Below, in pieces: positions 15,874-24,702 of a DNA stretch of 64,000 bases. Numbering within the stretch: position 1 is the first letter of the stretch; each line of letters starts with the position of its first letter. The notes beneath the pieces are model-generated. The model had not been told where the DNA came from. It worked only from the letters and a program-made list of their open reading frames with translations, and did no database searches. A program made the translations under genes and the position numbers. Location: the NCBI RefSeq assembly GCF_027922005.1, contig NZ_BSEV01000021.1:1-64000 (forward strand), given 5' to 3'. Origin of the DNA: Streptosporangium carneum (lineage in GTDB: Bacteria > Actinomycetota > Actinomycetes > Streptosporangiales > Streptosporangiaceae).

Positions 15874-16863
15874 CTAGGGGAGCTTGCCGAGGGCGCGGGC
15901 GAGGATGGCGGCGGTGTCGGCGACGACCTTGTCGTCGGCGGGGGCGTCGGCGGCCCTGCGAGTGGTGTAGACGGCCATGACCAGTGGCGGGGAGGTCTTC
16001 GAGGTCCGGATGACGGCGATGTCGTTGGCGGCCCCGTGACTCGCGGAGGTGCCGGTCTTGTCGCCGATGATCCAGGTCTTGGGCAGTCCGGCGCGGATGC
16101 GCGCGTCGCCGGTCTCGTTCGCGCGCAGCCAGCCGTTCAGGCGCGACCTGTCCCCGGCGGTGAGGGCGTCGCCGACCGTGAGCGCTCGCAGGTCGCCTCC
16201 TGCGGACGCGGGCGTCGTGGTGTCGCGTCTCTCCCTGGGAGTCCAGTCGTTGAGCTCGGTCTCCCAGCGGTCCAGGCGGGAGACCGGGTCCTTCAGCGTG
16301 CGGAGGTACCTCGTCAGCCCCGCGGGTCCGCCGATCTGCCTCAGCAGCATGTTGCCCGCGGTGTTGTCGCTGCGGGTGATGGCCGCCTCGCACAGCCTGG
16401 CGACCGTCAGCCCGTCGTCGACGTGCTTCTCCGTGATCGGCGAGTTCGGCTTCAGGTCGCTCCGCTTCCAGCGGACGACCCGGTTCATCAGTCCCGGGTC
16501 GGACGTGCGGGCCTTGTGGAGCACGGCGGCGGCCGCCAGCGCCTTGAAGGTGGACAGCAGCGGGAAGCGTTCCCCCGCCCGGTAGGCGATCGTCTCGCCG
16601 GTGGCCGTGTCGACGGCGTACGCGCCGACGCGGCCTCTGAACGACGCCTCCAGCGCGCGTAGCCGCCGGTGGGCCTCCACCTCGCCGGACGACGTCCGCG
16701 GAGAGGAGAGGACCGCCCGCCGGTCCTGGGCGCCGGCCCGCGGAGCCGCGGGGCCGCTGGTGGCGGCGGTGTCCGTCCCGCAGGCCGCGGCGCCCGCCAG
16801 AACGGAGATCAGCAGGCCGGTCGCCTTCAGGGCCGTGGAGAAGCGGCCCGTACGGTTGCGCAT
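15874..16863 (-). CDS. Class A beta-lactamase, lipoprotein
   Basis: A 329-residue serine beta-lactamase with all class A motifs: S104-T-F-K107, the SDN loop (165-167), Glu201 in the omega loop (RWETELND) and the KTG triad (269-271). The leader ends LAGAAAC with Cys28, so the enzyme is probably membrane-tethered. ATG at 16863 follows GAGGA; a longer frame to 16902 lacks a signal-like start. It hydrolyses beta-lactams outside the cell and may be intrinsic resistance or spare the organism's own wall enzymes. A GGGAAC/GTTCCC pair (16939-16944, 16967-16972) lies upstream and could be an operator. Confidence 0.93.
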   Translation of the reverse strand: MRNRTGRFSTALKATGLLISVLAGAAACGTDTAATSGPAAPRAGAQDRRAVLSSPRTSSGEVEAHRRLRALEASFRGRVGAYAVDTATGETIAYRAGERFPLLSTFKALAAAAVLHKARTSDPGLMNRVVRWKRSDLKPNSPITEKHVDDGLTVARLCEAAITRSDNTAGNMLLRQIGGPAGLTRYLRTLKDPVSRLDRWETELNDWTPRERRDTTTPASAGGDLRALTVGDALTAGDRSRLNGWLRANETGDARIRAGLPKTWIIGDKTGTSASHGAANDIAVIRTSKTSPPLVMAVYTTRRAADAPADDKVVADTAAILARALGKLP

Positions 16864-17011
16864 TCCATGTCCTCGCTCTCGTCCAGCAGAGGGGAAGAGC
16901 AAAGCAGGGCCGGTCCGTCGGTGTCCAATACTGATATGGGGAACGCCATGATATCGAAATGGATATGTTCCCAGCTCAACCGGTGAGCGCGTCCCGGACG
17001 GCCGGAGTGCG

Positions 17012-18820
17012 TCATCCGCCGCTTCTGCGGATGGCGTTCGCGGCGTTGATCAGCCCGATGTGGCTGAAGGCCTGGGGGAAGTTGCCGATGGGCTCTCCGG
17101 TCGACGAGTCGACCTCCTCCGCCAGCAGGCCGACGTCGTTGGCGTGTGACGCCGCGTCGCGGAACGCCTGTCTGGCGGGCCCGCCGTGGCCCGCGAGAGC
17201 CAGGGCGTGCGCGAGCCAGAACGTGCAGAGCAGGAAGGTGCCCTCGTCGCCCGCGAGCCCGTCCGCGGCGCGGTAGCGGTGCACCAGGCCGCGCTCGTCG
17301 GTCAGCCGGGCGGCGACCGCGTCCACGGTCGCGCGCACGCGGGGGTCGTCGCCCGGCAGGAAGCCGACCATGGGCAGCATCAGCGCGGCGGCGTCCAGGT
17401 CCTCCGAGCCGAACGCCTGGGTGAACGCGCCCGCCTTCTCGTTCCAGCCTCGCGTCATGATCGCCTCTCGGATCCGCTCCCGCGTGTGCTTCCACCCGGC
17501 GACGCGGTCGGCGGCGCCCAGGACGGGGGCCAGCGCGACGGCCCTGTCCATGGCCACCCAGCACATGAGCTTGGAGTGCAGGTAGTGCCGCCCGGGGCCC
17601 CGCACCTCCCATAACCCCTGGTCGGGTTCCTCCCAGCGCCGGGCCGCCGTCTCCGCCACGCCGATCAGGAAGGAACGGGTCAGCGCGTCGAGGGGGCCCG
17701 TGTCGCGGTAGAGCTGATCGGCCGCGTCGAGCAGCTCGCCGTACACGTCGATCTGGCGCTGCCGCCACGCGTCGTTGCCGACGCGCACCGGGGCGCTGCC
17801 GCGCCAGCCGGTCAGGTGGGGCAGCGACCGCTCGCTCAGGTCGCGTTCGCCGCCGACGCCGTACATGATCTGCAGGTCGCAGCCCTGGTCGAGCTGGGTG
17901 GCGGAGGCGCGGGCGAGGAAGGCGAAGAACGCGGCCTCCTCGACCTCGCACGCCGCGGTGGCGAGCGCCTGGAGCGTGAAGCTCGTGTCGCGGATCCAGG
18001 TGTAGCGGTAGTCCCAGTTGCGCTCGCCGCCGACGCTCTCCGGCAGGGAGGTGGTCGCCGCGGCGACGATCGCCCCGGTGGGCGCGAAGGTCAGGGCCCG
18101 CAGCACCCGTCCGCTCTGGCCGACCTCCTCCTCCCACGGTCCCCGGTAGCCGAGGTGGTCCCTGGACCATGAGCGCCATCCGGCGACGGTGTCCTTGATC
18201 CTGCGATGGACGTTCCAGGGGTGCCTGCGCGGCGGATCGGGGGCCCAGCCCGAGCTGGCCTGCAGGGCCAGGCAGAGCCGCTGTCCCGCCCGCAGCGTCA
18301 CCGTGGCGCGCGCCGTCGAACCGCGCACCCGCAGGGGCACCGGGGCCGACAGCGTCAGGACGTTCGCGCCGCCACGGGCGACGAGCCCGCCGCGGACCGG
18401 TTCCATCAGCGGCTGGACGAGCCCGAACTCGGGGCGCGGCGCGTACTCCGTCTCCAGCGTCACCTCGCCCTCGACGCAGGTCGCCTCGCGCAGCAGGACA
18501 CCGGGAGAGCCGACGCCCAGCGAGTGCCCGCGTTCCCTGCCGCCCAGGGCGAGCGCGTCGACGAGCACCAGGGTCCCGCCGCGGCAGCGGAAGGTGGTCT
18601 CGAGCACGAGGGTGCCCTCCAGGTACCTGCGGCTGACCTCGGCGGGACAGGCGGGGTGAACGGTCCAGTGCCCGGCGTTCTCGTCGAGCAGCCTGGCGAA
18701 GAGCGCCGGGCTGTCGAAGCGGGGCAGGCACAGCCAGTCGACCGAGCCGTCGGAGGTGACGAGGGCGGCGGACCGGCAGTCGGACAGCATGGCGTGGTCA
18801 CTGATCGGTCGCGTGCTCAA
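17012..18820 (-). CDS. Glycoside hydrolase family 15 protein (trehalase/glucoamylase-like)
   Basis: A 602-residue cytoplasmic protein with the actinobacterial GH15 plan: N-terminal beta-sandwich beginning ISDHAMLSDCRSAALVTSDGSVDWLCLPRFDSP, then an (alpha/alpha)6 barrel with WDYRYTWIRDTSFTLQAL, and a C-terminus GNFPQAFSHIGLINAA. Family members hydrolyse trehalose or short alpha-glucans by inversion; mycobacterial trehalase belongs here. Neighbours give no hint of substrate. About 170 bases upstream hold an A/T-rich promoter-like stretch (18930-18965). Confidence 0.9.
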   Translation of the reverse strand: MSTRPISDHAMLSDCRSAALVTSDGSVDWLCLPRFDSPALFARLLDENAGHWTVHPACPAEVSRRYLEGTLVLETTFRCRGGTLVLVDALALGGRERGHSLGVGSPGVLLREATCVEGEVTLETEYAPRPEFGLVQPLMEPVRGGLVARGGANVLTLSAPVPLRVRGSTARATVTLRAGQRLCLALQASSGWAPDPPRRHPWNVHRRIKDTVAGWRSWSRDHLGYRGPWEEEVGQSGRVLRALTFAPTGAIVAAATTSLPESVGGERNWDYRYTWIRDTSFTLQALATAACEVEEAAFFAFLARASATQLDQGCDLQIMYGVGGERDLSERSLPHLTGWRGSAPVRVGNDAWRQRQIDVYGELLDAADQLYRDTGPLDALTRSFLIGVAETAARRWEEPDQGLWEVRGPGRHYLHSKLMCWVAMDRAVALAPVLGAADRVAGWKHTRERIREAIMTRGWNEKAGAFTQAFGSEDLDAAALMLPMVGFLPGDDPRVRATVDAVAARLTDERGLVHRYRAADGLAGDEGTFLLCTFWLAHALALAGHGGPARQAFRDAASHANDVGLLAEEVDSSTGEPIGNFPQAFSHIGLINAANAIRRSGG

Positions 18821-18991
18821 GGGCGCACCTCGCCAACCGCCGGGTGAGGATCACGGTTCTCACGGCCCGGAGACGGGCCCGGTTTCGGCGGCCACCGGCA
18901 AGGCCCCGAAGCGACAAAGGATGCTTTTCCGCATAAAAGTATGAAAAAGCCCCATTTTAAGTATGTAACTTGGCGCGGTCGGTCACCTTCG

Positions 18992-19693
18992 CTACGCGTC
19001 CGCCCACCACCACGCCTCCAGTTCGTCGCCCTCGAAGACCTCGGCGGGCGGGCGCACGCCGTGGGGCAGGTCGATCGACAGCGCGCCGGTGCGCCGGGCG
19101 ATCTCCCGGAGTCCGCACAGGTCCGGGTGATCCCGCGGGTCGAACACCACGAGATCGCCCGTGAGCGCGCTCCAGCCGAGCGCGTGCCACATGGCGATCA
19201 GCTCGTGGTCGCCCTCCTGCTCGGCGGCCGCCGCGACGGCGTGCGCCACCTCGGCCAGCGGCGTCCGCCGGGGAGGCTCGGCGTCCGCGCCGCCGAGCGT
19301 CCCCGCCTCGACCATCCGCCGCCACAGCCCGGTCCCGGCGTCGCAGTACAGGAACGGCGGTTCGACGTACCCGTCGTCCAGCCAGTCCTCGAACCCTTCG
19401 AACTCCTCGTCGTCCTCGTCGATCTCCGCCAGCGCGGTGAACTCCCCCAGCCCGTCGAAGTACCCGCGTCGCGCCGCGTAGTCCGGATGCCGCTCGACGG
19501 GGAACCGATAGGTGAACCGCCGTTCCAACAGCGCGTCCATCACCCGGAACCGCGTGAACGAGCAGTCGAACCCCTCCTGGAACCGGTACAGCGTCCCGAA
19601 CCAGTCCCGCGCCCTCGGATCGCCGGCCGGACACCGGGCGTCCAGGACACGCACCGATCCCTCGACGAGATCCTCTATCTCATGCATCGACAT
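18992..19693 (-). CDS. Conserved hypothetical protein, acidic
   Basis: A 233-residue soluble protein I do not recognise. It has a strongly acidic middle (EIDEDDEEFEGFEDWLDDG, about 90-108) and Trp-rich ends, no signal peptide and no clear catalytic motif. The ATG at 19693 or the Met two codons later could start it. Not part of the neighbouring biosynthetic operon by spacing (77 bases beyond the SbnB stop, same strand), though read-through is possible. Confidence 0.6.
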   Translation of the reverse strand: MSMHEIEDLVEGSVRVLDARCPAGDPRARDWFGTLYRFQEGFDCSFTRFRVMDALLERRFTYRFPVERHPDYAARRGYFDGLGEFTALAEIDEDDEEFEGFEDWLDDGYVEPPFLYCDAGTGLWRRMVEAGTLGGADAEPPRRTPLAEVAHAVAAAAEQEGDHELIAMWHALGWSALTGDLVVFDPRDHPDLCGLREIARRTGALSIDLPHGVRPPAEVFEGDELEAWWWADA

Positions 19694-19770
19694 CCGGCTC
19701 TCCCCACACGTCCGGCACGATTCTAGCGATCATGAATTCCGGCCGGACGGCGAGCTTTCCGAGGGCGGGG

Positions 19771-20877
19771 TCAGGGCTGCCCGCCTGCCTGCTCTCCCCC
19801 GCGCCGCGGGCGGGCCGCGCCCTCGTCGCCAGGCGGTCGCGGGGTCGGCGGGTTCTCATGGCGCTGGAGGTCGTGGAAGAAGCCGGGGACGGTCACCAGG
19901 TCCCCGGAGGCCGCGACCTGGTCGTAGACGTACCTGGCCAGCGCCAGGTCCAGGACGCCGAGCCCGAACGGGGAGAAGATCACCGGCCTGTCGGCGTCGG
20001 GAACCGACGTACCGGTGAGGACGTCGAAGAGGGTTCCCGCGATGAAGTCGCGGTTGCCCGTCCGCTGCTCGGCGAGATGCGGCGAGGTCGCCGCCTTCAG
20101 GCAGTGCTCGACGTCGTCGACCACGTTGCAGGAGCCCAGCACGATCTCCGGAGAGAGGTCGCGCAGCGAGATGTGCAGGACCAGGGGGTTGTGCGAGAAC
20201 CAGCCGAGGTCGGTGACGTGCGGCTCGGCGGCCACCGTGGCGAAGACGATCAGGTCTGAGGCGCGGACCAGCTCCTCCGCCGTGTCGTGGACGGTCGGCT
20301 CGATCCGCCCGGTCCTCGCCAGGTAGCCCGCGAAGCCCCTGGCGTGGTCGGCGGACAGGTCATGGACGCCGACCGACTCGAAGTCGAACCCGCTGGCCGC
20401 GAGGTAGGAATGGATGTACCGCGCGATGACCCCCGCTCCGACGAAGCCGACCCGGGAGGGTCGGACCTGACGCCGTTCGCTCAGCAGCACGGCGGCCAGC
20501 GCCGCGGAGGCCGCCGTGCGCGCCGCGCTGATGATCGAGCTCTCCAGGCAGGCGAACGGGTAACCGGTCGTGGTGTCGTTGAGGACGAGGACAGCCGAGG
20601 CCCGGGGGATGCCCTCCGCGACGTTCTCGGGAAAGCTCGAGATCCACTTGATGCCGTGCACGTCGACCTTCCCGCCGACCGAGGCGGGCAGAGCGATGAT
20701 CCGCGACGACGGCCGGTCGGGGAAACGCAGGAAGTAGGAGTCGGGGTTCACCGTCTCCCCCGCTCCGTGCAACCGGTAGGCGGCTTCGACGACGCGGATG
20801 ACATCGTTCTCCCTGCCGCCGACGACCTGTTGCACCTGGGCGCCGGAGATCACGGCGAAGGACGGCGTGCGGCTCAA
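19771..20877 (-). CDS. sbnB: 2,3-diaminopropionate biosynthesis dehydrogenase, SbnB-like
   Basis: A 368-residue ornithine-cyclodeaminase/mu-crystallin-fold protein. SbnB oxidises N-(1-amino-1-carboxyl-2-ethyl)-glutamate with NAD+ to L-2,3-diaminopropionate and 2-oxoglutarate. HGIKWISSFPENVAEGIPRASAVLVLND and the Rossmann motif VGFVGAGVIARYIHSYL (about 141-157) match this branch. The TTG at 20877 overlaps the decarboxylase stop and has GGAGG 7 bases upstream. A Pro/Arg/Gly tail of about 30 residues extends beyond the usual length. It is the last gene of the operon; its partner SbnA lies 11 kb upstream. Confidence 0.9.
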   Translation of the reverse strand: MSRTPSFAVISGAQVQQVVGGRENDVIRVVEAAYRLHGAGETVNPDSYFLRFPDRPSSRIIALPASVGGKVDVHGIKWISSFPENVAEGIPRASAVLVLNDTTTGYPFACLESSIISAARTAASAALAAVLLSERRQVRPSRVGFVGAGVIARYIHSYLAASGFDFESVGVHDLSADHARGFAGYLARTGRIEPTVHDTAEELVRASDLIVFATVAAEPHVTDLGWFSHNPLVLHISLRDLSPEIVLGSCNVVDDVEHCLKAATSPHLAEQRTGNRDFIAGTLFDVLTGTSVPDADRPVIFSPFGLGVLDLALARYVYDQVAASGDLVTVPGFFHDLQRHENPPTPRPPGDEGAARPRRGGEQAGGQP

Positions 20878-21452
20878 CGTGACGCCTCCATCAGAACGGA
20901 AGGTGGGGTGACCTGGCCACGGACTCGTTGCACGATCTGCTGTGGCGTGTGTGTGACGCGACGGCCGACGCCGTCGGTCCGCGGTCCGATGATCGCGTGG
21001 AGCATGGCGGGGGCCACGTCGAGCTCGGCGGCCCGCAGCCCGCAGGCGTCGTCGACCCGGACGGCGGTCCGATAACCCGCGGCCAGGGCGAGTGCGGTGA
21101 AGTCCGCGCGCTGAACGGTCGCCTGGCCACCGGTGCTCTCGTGCATTCCGTTGTCCACGACCACGTGGAGGATTCCGGCGTCGGCGGCCGCCACCAGCGG
21201 GAGCACTCCCAGGTTCATCAGCAGTGAGCCGTCGCCGTCGAGGGCGACGACCTGTCGCCCCGGACGCGCCAGGGCCAGTCCGAGGGCGATCGGCGCCGCC
21301 ATGCCCATCGAACCGACGAGGTAGAGGTTGCCGGGGCGGTCGGCCGCGTTGAACAGGTCGCGGCTTGTGTATCCGCACGTCGAGACGATGACGGCGTCGG
21401 GATGCCGGGTGAGCAGCTCCCCGACCAGCTCGGGCAGGGTCAGCGCGGTCAT
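20874..21452 (-). CDS. Phosphonopyruvate decarboxylase, ThDP-binding (beta) subunit
   Basis: A 192-residue protein equal to the C-terminal half of phosphonopyruvate decarboxylase. GDGSLLMNLG (73-82) with VVDNGMHESTGGQ downstream is the thiamine-diphosphate/Mg site, close to the NNGAHESVGGQ pattern of Ppd. The reaction makes phosphonoacetaldehyde from phosphonopyruvate, pulling the unfavourable PEP-mutase step forward. The gene begins one base inside the alpha-subunit stop (TGATG). Ppd is normally one chain of about 380 residues; two-subunit forms are best known in the sulfopyruvate decarboxylase ComDE. The PEP mutase in the operon argues for phosphonopyruvate. Confidence 0.88.
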   Translation of the reverse strand: MTALTLPELVGELLTRHPDAVIVSTCGYTSRDLFNAADRPGNLYLVGSMGMAAPIALGLALARPGRQVVALDGDGSLLMNLGVLPLVAAADAGILHVVVDNGMHESTGGQATVQRADFTALALAAGYRTAVRVDDACGLRAAELDVAPAMLHAIIGPRTDGVGRRVTHTPQQIVQRVRGQVTPPSVLMEASR

Positions 21453-21976
21453 CAGATGCCCTCCCTCACGATCAGGACGCCGCAGCGCCGTTCCCTGTCC
21501 ATGTCGTCGACCACGGCGGTGACGGAGCCCGCCACGTCCTCGTGGTCCAGGACGGTGTACGGCAGCCGGAACAGGTCGAGGAGGTTGAGCAGCTCGCGCC
21601 CGATCACGTCATGCTCGACCGCGTCGTTCCCGTCGTGACCACGCCAGCTGACGACCAGCAGGACCGGGACGTCGTAGATGAGGTTGAACGAGGTGATGAC
21701 GTTCAGCGAGTAGCCGAGCCCGGAGTTCTGCATCAGGACGAAGGCTCGCTCGCCCGCGACGGCGGCGCCCGAGGCGACGCCGATCGCGCTGTCCTCCCTG
21801 GGGGCGGGCACGTAGCGGAGACCTGCCAGTCTCCGGTCGTCCCCGGGATGTTCCAGGAGCCGGAAGGCGCCGGTCAGCAGGCTGCAGGGCACACCGGTCG
21901 CGAGACCGTACCCGTGGTCGAGCAGGCTGTGGAGCAGGGTGTGGGCTGTGGTCGTGCCCGCGGGGGCAGCGCGCAT
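21452..21976 (-). CDS. Phosphonopyruvate decarboxylase, N-terminal (alpha) subunit
   Basis: A 174-residue protein equal to the N-terminal PYR domain of phosphonopyruvate decarboxylase: GVPCSLLTG, YVPAPREDSAIGVASGAAVAGE with the conserved Glu61, LMQNSGLGYSLNVITSF and SWRGHDGNDAVEH. These are the Ppd hallmarks for ThDP activation and phosphonate binding. It lacks the ThDP-binding half, which is the next gene, so the active site must form at the subunit interface. Its ATG follows the PPOX-type gene by 29 bases. Confidence 0.88.
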   Translation of the reverse strand: MRAAPAGTTTAHTLLHSLLDHGYGLATGVPCSLLTGAFRLLEHPGDDRRLAGLRYVPAPREDSAIGVASGAAVAGERAFVLMQNSGLGYSLNVITSFNLIYDVPVLLVVSWRGHDGNDAVEHDVIGRELLNLLDLFRLPYTVLDHEDVAGSVTAVVDDMDRERRCGVLIVREGI

Positions 21977-22005
21977 GTCGTCCTCTCGTCAGACGGTCGA
22001 TGCGG

Positions 22006-22641
22006 TCATTCGTAGAGACGCCGCTCGTACTGGGGGCCGTAACGGCGCTCCAGGTTCTCCAGCGACTCCTCGGTCCACTCCGTGGCCTGGGCGATGCGCG
22101 CCCTCGACGGCACGGCGTCGGGCGTCCAGGATCCGGGCTGCCAGAACTCGGCGCGGAGGAACGACTTGGAACAGTGGAAGTAGACCTCCTCCGTCTCGAC
22201 CATCAGCGCGATCCTCGGCCTGCTGTTCTTGACGACCATGCGGTCGAAGAACGGGGCCTCCCGGACCAGCCTGGCGTGGCCGTTGATCCGCAGGGTGTCC
22301 CCGCGGCCGGGGATGATGAAGATCAGGCCGACGTGGGGGTTGCTGAGGACGTTTCGCCAGCTGTCGATGCGGCGGTTGCCGGGACGGTCCGGGATCGCGA
22401 TGGTGGAGTCACTGAGAACCAGGGCGAATCCGGGTGGATCACCCTTGGGTGAGATGTCGCACGTCCCGTCGGCCGCCGAGGTGGCGATGAGACAGAACGG
22501 AGAATGCCGCAGCCACTGCCGTTCGACGTCCCGCAGGACCGGAGTCGACTTGCCGAAGACCACGGGGTTGGGCGGGCCGACCAGTTCCATGAGCTCGGCC
22601 TCGGATGTGATCTCCGTGATCGCCTCTGGCTCCACTGCCAC
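22006..22641 (-). CDS. PPOX (pyridoxamine-phosphate-oxidase-fold) FMN-binding protein
   Basis: A 211-residue split-barrel flavoprotein of the MSMEG_1061/DR2398-like branch: FCLIATSAADGTCDISPKGDPPGF near the start, then IAIPDRPGNRRIDSWRNVLSNPHVGLIFIIPGRGDTLRINGHARLV, where Arg and Asn contact FMN phosphate. The branch is usually a reductase or oxidase of unknown substrate. In this operon it may reduce or oxidise a pathway intermediate, or supply reduced flavin; nothing in the sequence decides. Located 24 bases after the dioxygenase gene. Confidence 0.8.
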   Translation of the reverse strand: MAVEPEAITEITSEAELMELVGPPNPVVFGKSTPVLRDVERQWLRHSPFCLIATSAADGTCDISPKGDPPGFALVLSDSTIAIPDRPGNRRIDSWRNVLSNPHVGLIFIIPGRGDTLRINGHARLVREAPFFDRMVVKNSRPRIALMVETEEVYFHCSKSFLRAEFWQPGSWTPDAVPSRARIAQATEWTEESLENLERRYGPQYERRLYE

Positions 22642-22665
22642 GCTCCTCGTTTCTCCGGGGCGGAG

Positions 22666-23628
22666 TCATCTGCGAGACCAGATACGGAACATGTAGCGGT
22701 TGACGTCCTCGGGGCGGTCACTGCGCATGTCGATCTCACGCGGCCGGTGCCGGTCGAAGAAGGCGGCCCTGGTGTGCAGGAACCGGTCGTCCGCCGAGAC
22801 GAGGGTCTGCCCCCGCTCCAGGTTGATTCGGTACTGCACCGAGGACTGCTCGAGGACGGCGTCGAAGAAGTCCAAGGCGGCGATCTGCTCCTCGGTGAGC
22901 GGCTCTCCGGCCTTCTCGTGGGCGACTTCGATGTACGTCCTGAAGTAGCGGACGAGGGCCTCGCCCTCGGGCGAGTATCTGATGATCGGAGAGCGGAAGA
23001 ACCCGACGCCCTCCGCCATGCCCCGTTTCTCGAACCAGAACTCACCGTTGAGAATCTCCAGGACCTTCGGGTGGTCCTTGAGGAACTCGTGGACGGTGCG
23101 GACGTCCACGAGGATGCTCTCCCCGCCCACGTAGGCCGACTGTCCGCAGGACAGCAGCAGGTAGTCGATCGAGTCCACGTCGTTGACCGCGTCGTTGTGC
23201 ACGTAGGAGCCCTGCTTGGTCTGGTGGTACCGGGCTCCTTGCTCGACGGTGGTGCGCAGGCCCCGGTCGTAGACCTCGACGAGACGCCAGCCCGCCAGGT
23301 TCTGGATCATCGGCCTGCCGAGCGCGGCGCCCAGCGCCCAGGCGTAGACGGCCTGGGCCCGGAGCGACTCGACGCCGGCGACACGGTCGTACACGACGAA
23401 GTGGGTGGTCGAGTCGATGACGGGCCGGGTCAGCTCCACCTCCGCGACGAAGTGCTCGCAGCCGGAGAGGTCGACCTCGATCTCGTCGACACGTCCGTAC
23501 GGCTCCGCCAGGGACAGTTCGGCGACATAGTCCGCGATCTCATGCTGAGCCCGCGGCGAGAACGTGAAGAATCCCTCACCGGGCACCTCGAGTGTGCGTG
23601 GACGGGAAAGGGCGAGAGCGCTGTTCAT
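22666..23628 (-). CDS. Fe(II)/2-oxoglutarate-dependent oxygenase (TauD/clavaminate-synthase-like)
   Basis: A 320-residue non-haem iron enzyme. The facial triad is His144-x-Asp146 (YVHNDAVND) and His285 (RFLHTRAAF), with a 2-oxoglutarate-binding Arg near 311-315. TauD-type enzymes hydroxylate, desaturate or halogenate unactivated carbons; in phosphonate metabolism PhnY hydroxylates C1 of 2-aminoethylphosphonate and FrbJ/DhpA-type enzymes tailor phosphonate products. Hydroxylation of the aminoethylphosphonate or diaminopropionate moiety is therefore plausible but not proven. ATG at 23628 overlaps the P-loop gene stop (ATGA). Confidence 0.85.
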   Translation of the reverse strand: MNSALALSRPRTLEVPGEGFFTFSPRAQHEIADYVAELSLAEPYGRVDEIEVDLSGCEHFVAEVELTRPVIDSTTHFVVYDRVAGVESLRAQAVYAWALGAALGRPMIQNLAGWRLVEVYDRGLRTTVEQGARYHQTKQGSYVHNDAVNDVDSIDYLLLSCGQSAYVGGESILVDVRTVHEFLKDHPKVLEILNGEFWFEKRGMAEGVGFFRSPIIRYSPEGEALVRYFRTYIEVAHEKAGEPLTEEQIAALDFFDAVLEQSSVQYRINLERGQTLVSADDRFLHTRAAFFDRHRPREIDMRSDRPEDVNRYMFRIWSRR

Positions 23629-24662
23629 CCTCTGGATCTCCCTTCTGAAAGAGCCGGCCTGCCGGCGCCGAGTTCCTTGAGCACCTCGGCCCTGCTCACC
23701 TCGTCACGCATGTCGACGTTCACCCGTAGACAGCGCGCGCCGCCGACGGTTTCGGCCAGCTGCCTCCTCATCGTCTCGAGGCTGCCGGTGAACCGCCGGA
23801 CGTCACCGCCGCAATGGGTCATCAGGTCGTCCTTCAGGCCGTAGGCGTTCATCGCGAAAGCGAACTGATCGAGGAACATCTCCGCCTGCCGGGGGGACAT
23901 CTCCTCGATCCCGCGTCGTCCCGAGGGGTTGTGGTCGGTGATGACGACGTTGCGTATCGGCGCGCTGTCGACGGGCCGCCCGGGAAAAAGCAGTTCGGGT
24001 CCGGCGACGTAGTCACCGCTTTCCACATGCTTCGTCAGCCGGTGCCGGTCGATCAGCTCGCCGAAGAACGCGTCCCGCCGCACCCGGACGGCGGAGGGAA
24101 CCCCGTACGCCACACCGTCACGCACGAGCAGATGCGTGTTGGTGAGAAAGCGCGCACCGTTGAGACAGGCCTGGGTCAGGAACACTGTCTTCCCACCGCC
24201 GTTGGGCCCGACCAGCAGGGTCGCACCACCGTCGTCGAGAGTGAAAGCGCCAGATTTAAGGTGCAGATATCCGTTATCGACCGCAAAGTCGGTCAATATG
24301 CGTTTAACGAAGTACGGCCAGACCGTGCGCTCCAGCCTGTGGCCGAACACGTACGACCTCGTGCCCTCGGTGATGAGATAGGCGGGCTCCCCGAAGACAT
24401 GGTTGAGGTAGTAACCGGTCCGAAATCGTTTGGCACGCAGGGACCTGTCCGCATGCCCGGCCAGTTCCTCGACGTCGAAGCCGTCCCGGCCGAGATCGAT
24501 GCAGTAGATCTCGTAGTCGGGAGCCACCGAGTCCGGCGCCTCCCGGGAGAAATACGCATAGGCGTCGAACTCCTCCAGATTCGTGGAGATCGCCACCCTG
24601 GTCAGGTTGAGATCGACGGTTCTGGAGGAACGCAGAGGAAGGTCACGGAGATCCAGCGTCAT
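23625..24662 (-). CDS. P-loop protein, HPr-kinase-like fold
   Basis: A 345-residue protein with a Walker A loop GPNGGGKT (152-159) after a strand-rich N-terminal domain, in the arrangement of HprK/PEPCK-like P-loop kinases. Segments ARFLTNTHLLVRDG and VITDHNPSGRRGIEEM follow, the latter possibly holding catalytic acids. Such stand-alone HprK-like proteins occur in peptide clusters, for example as lasso-peptide kinases. In this operon it could phosphorylate a phosphonate, a second step analogous to FomB after FomA (speculative). No membrane segments. I do not recognise a close characterised relative. Confidence 0.65.
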   Translation of the reverse strand: MTLDLRDLPLRSSRTVDLNLTRVAISTNLEEFDAYAYFSREAPDSVAPDYEIYCIDLGRDGFDVEELAGHADRSLRAKRFRTGYYLNHVFGEPAYLITEGTRSYVFGHRLERTVWPYFVKRILTDFAVDNGYLHLKSGAFTLDDGGATLLVGPNGGGKTVFLTQACLNGARFLTNTHLLVRDGVAYGVPSAVRVRRDAFFGELIDRHRLTKHVESGDYVAGPELLFPGRPVDSAPIRNVVITDHNPSGRRGIEEMSPRQAEMFLDQFAFAMNAYGLKDDLMTHCGGDVRRFTGSLETMRRQLAETVGGARCLRVNVDMRDEVSRAEVLKELGAGRPALSEGRSRG

Positions 24663-24702
24663 GGCGATGCCCTCACGTCGTCAGTGGTGCCTCATGGATG
24701 CC

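Noticed and set aside
20874-21976. Sulfopyruvate decarboxylase (ComDE) for coenzyme M
   Set aside because: PEP mutase, AEP transaminase and a FomA-like domain in the same operon point to phosphonopyruvate; no other coenzyme M genes are present.
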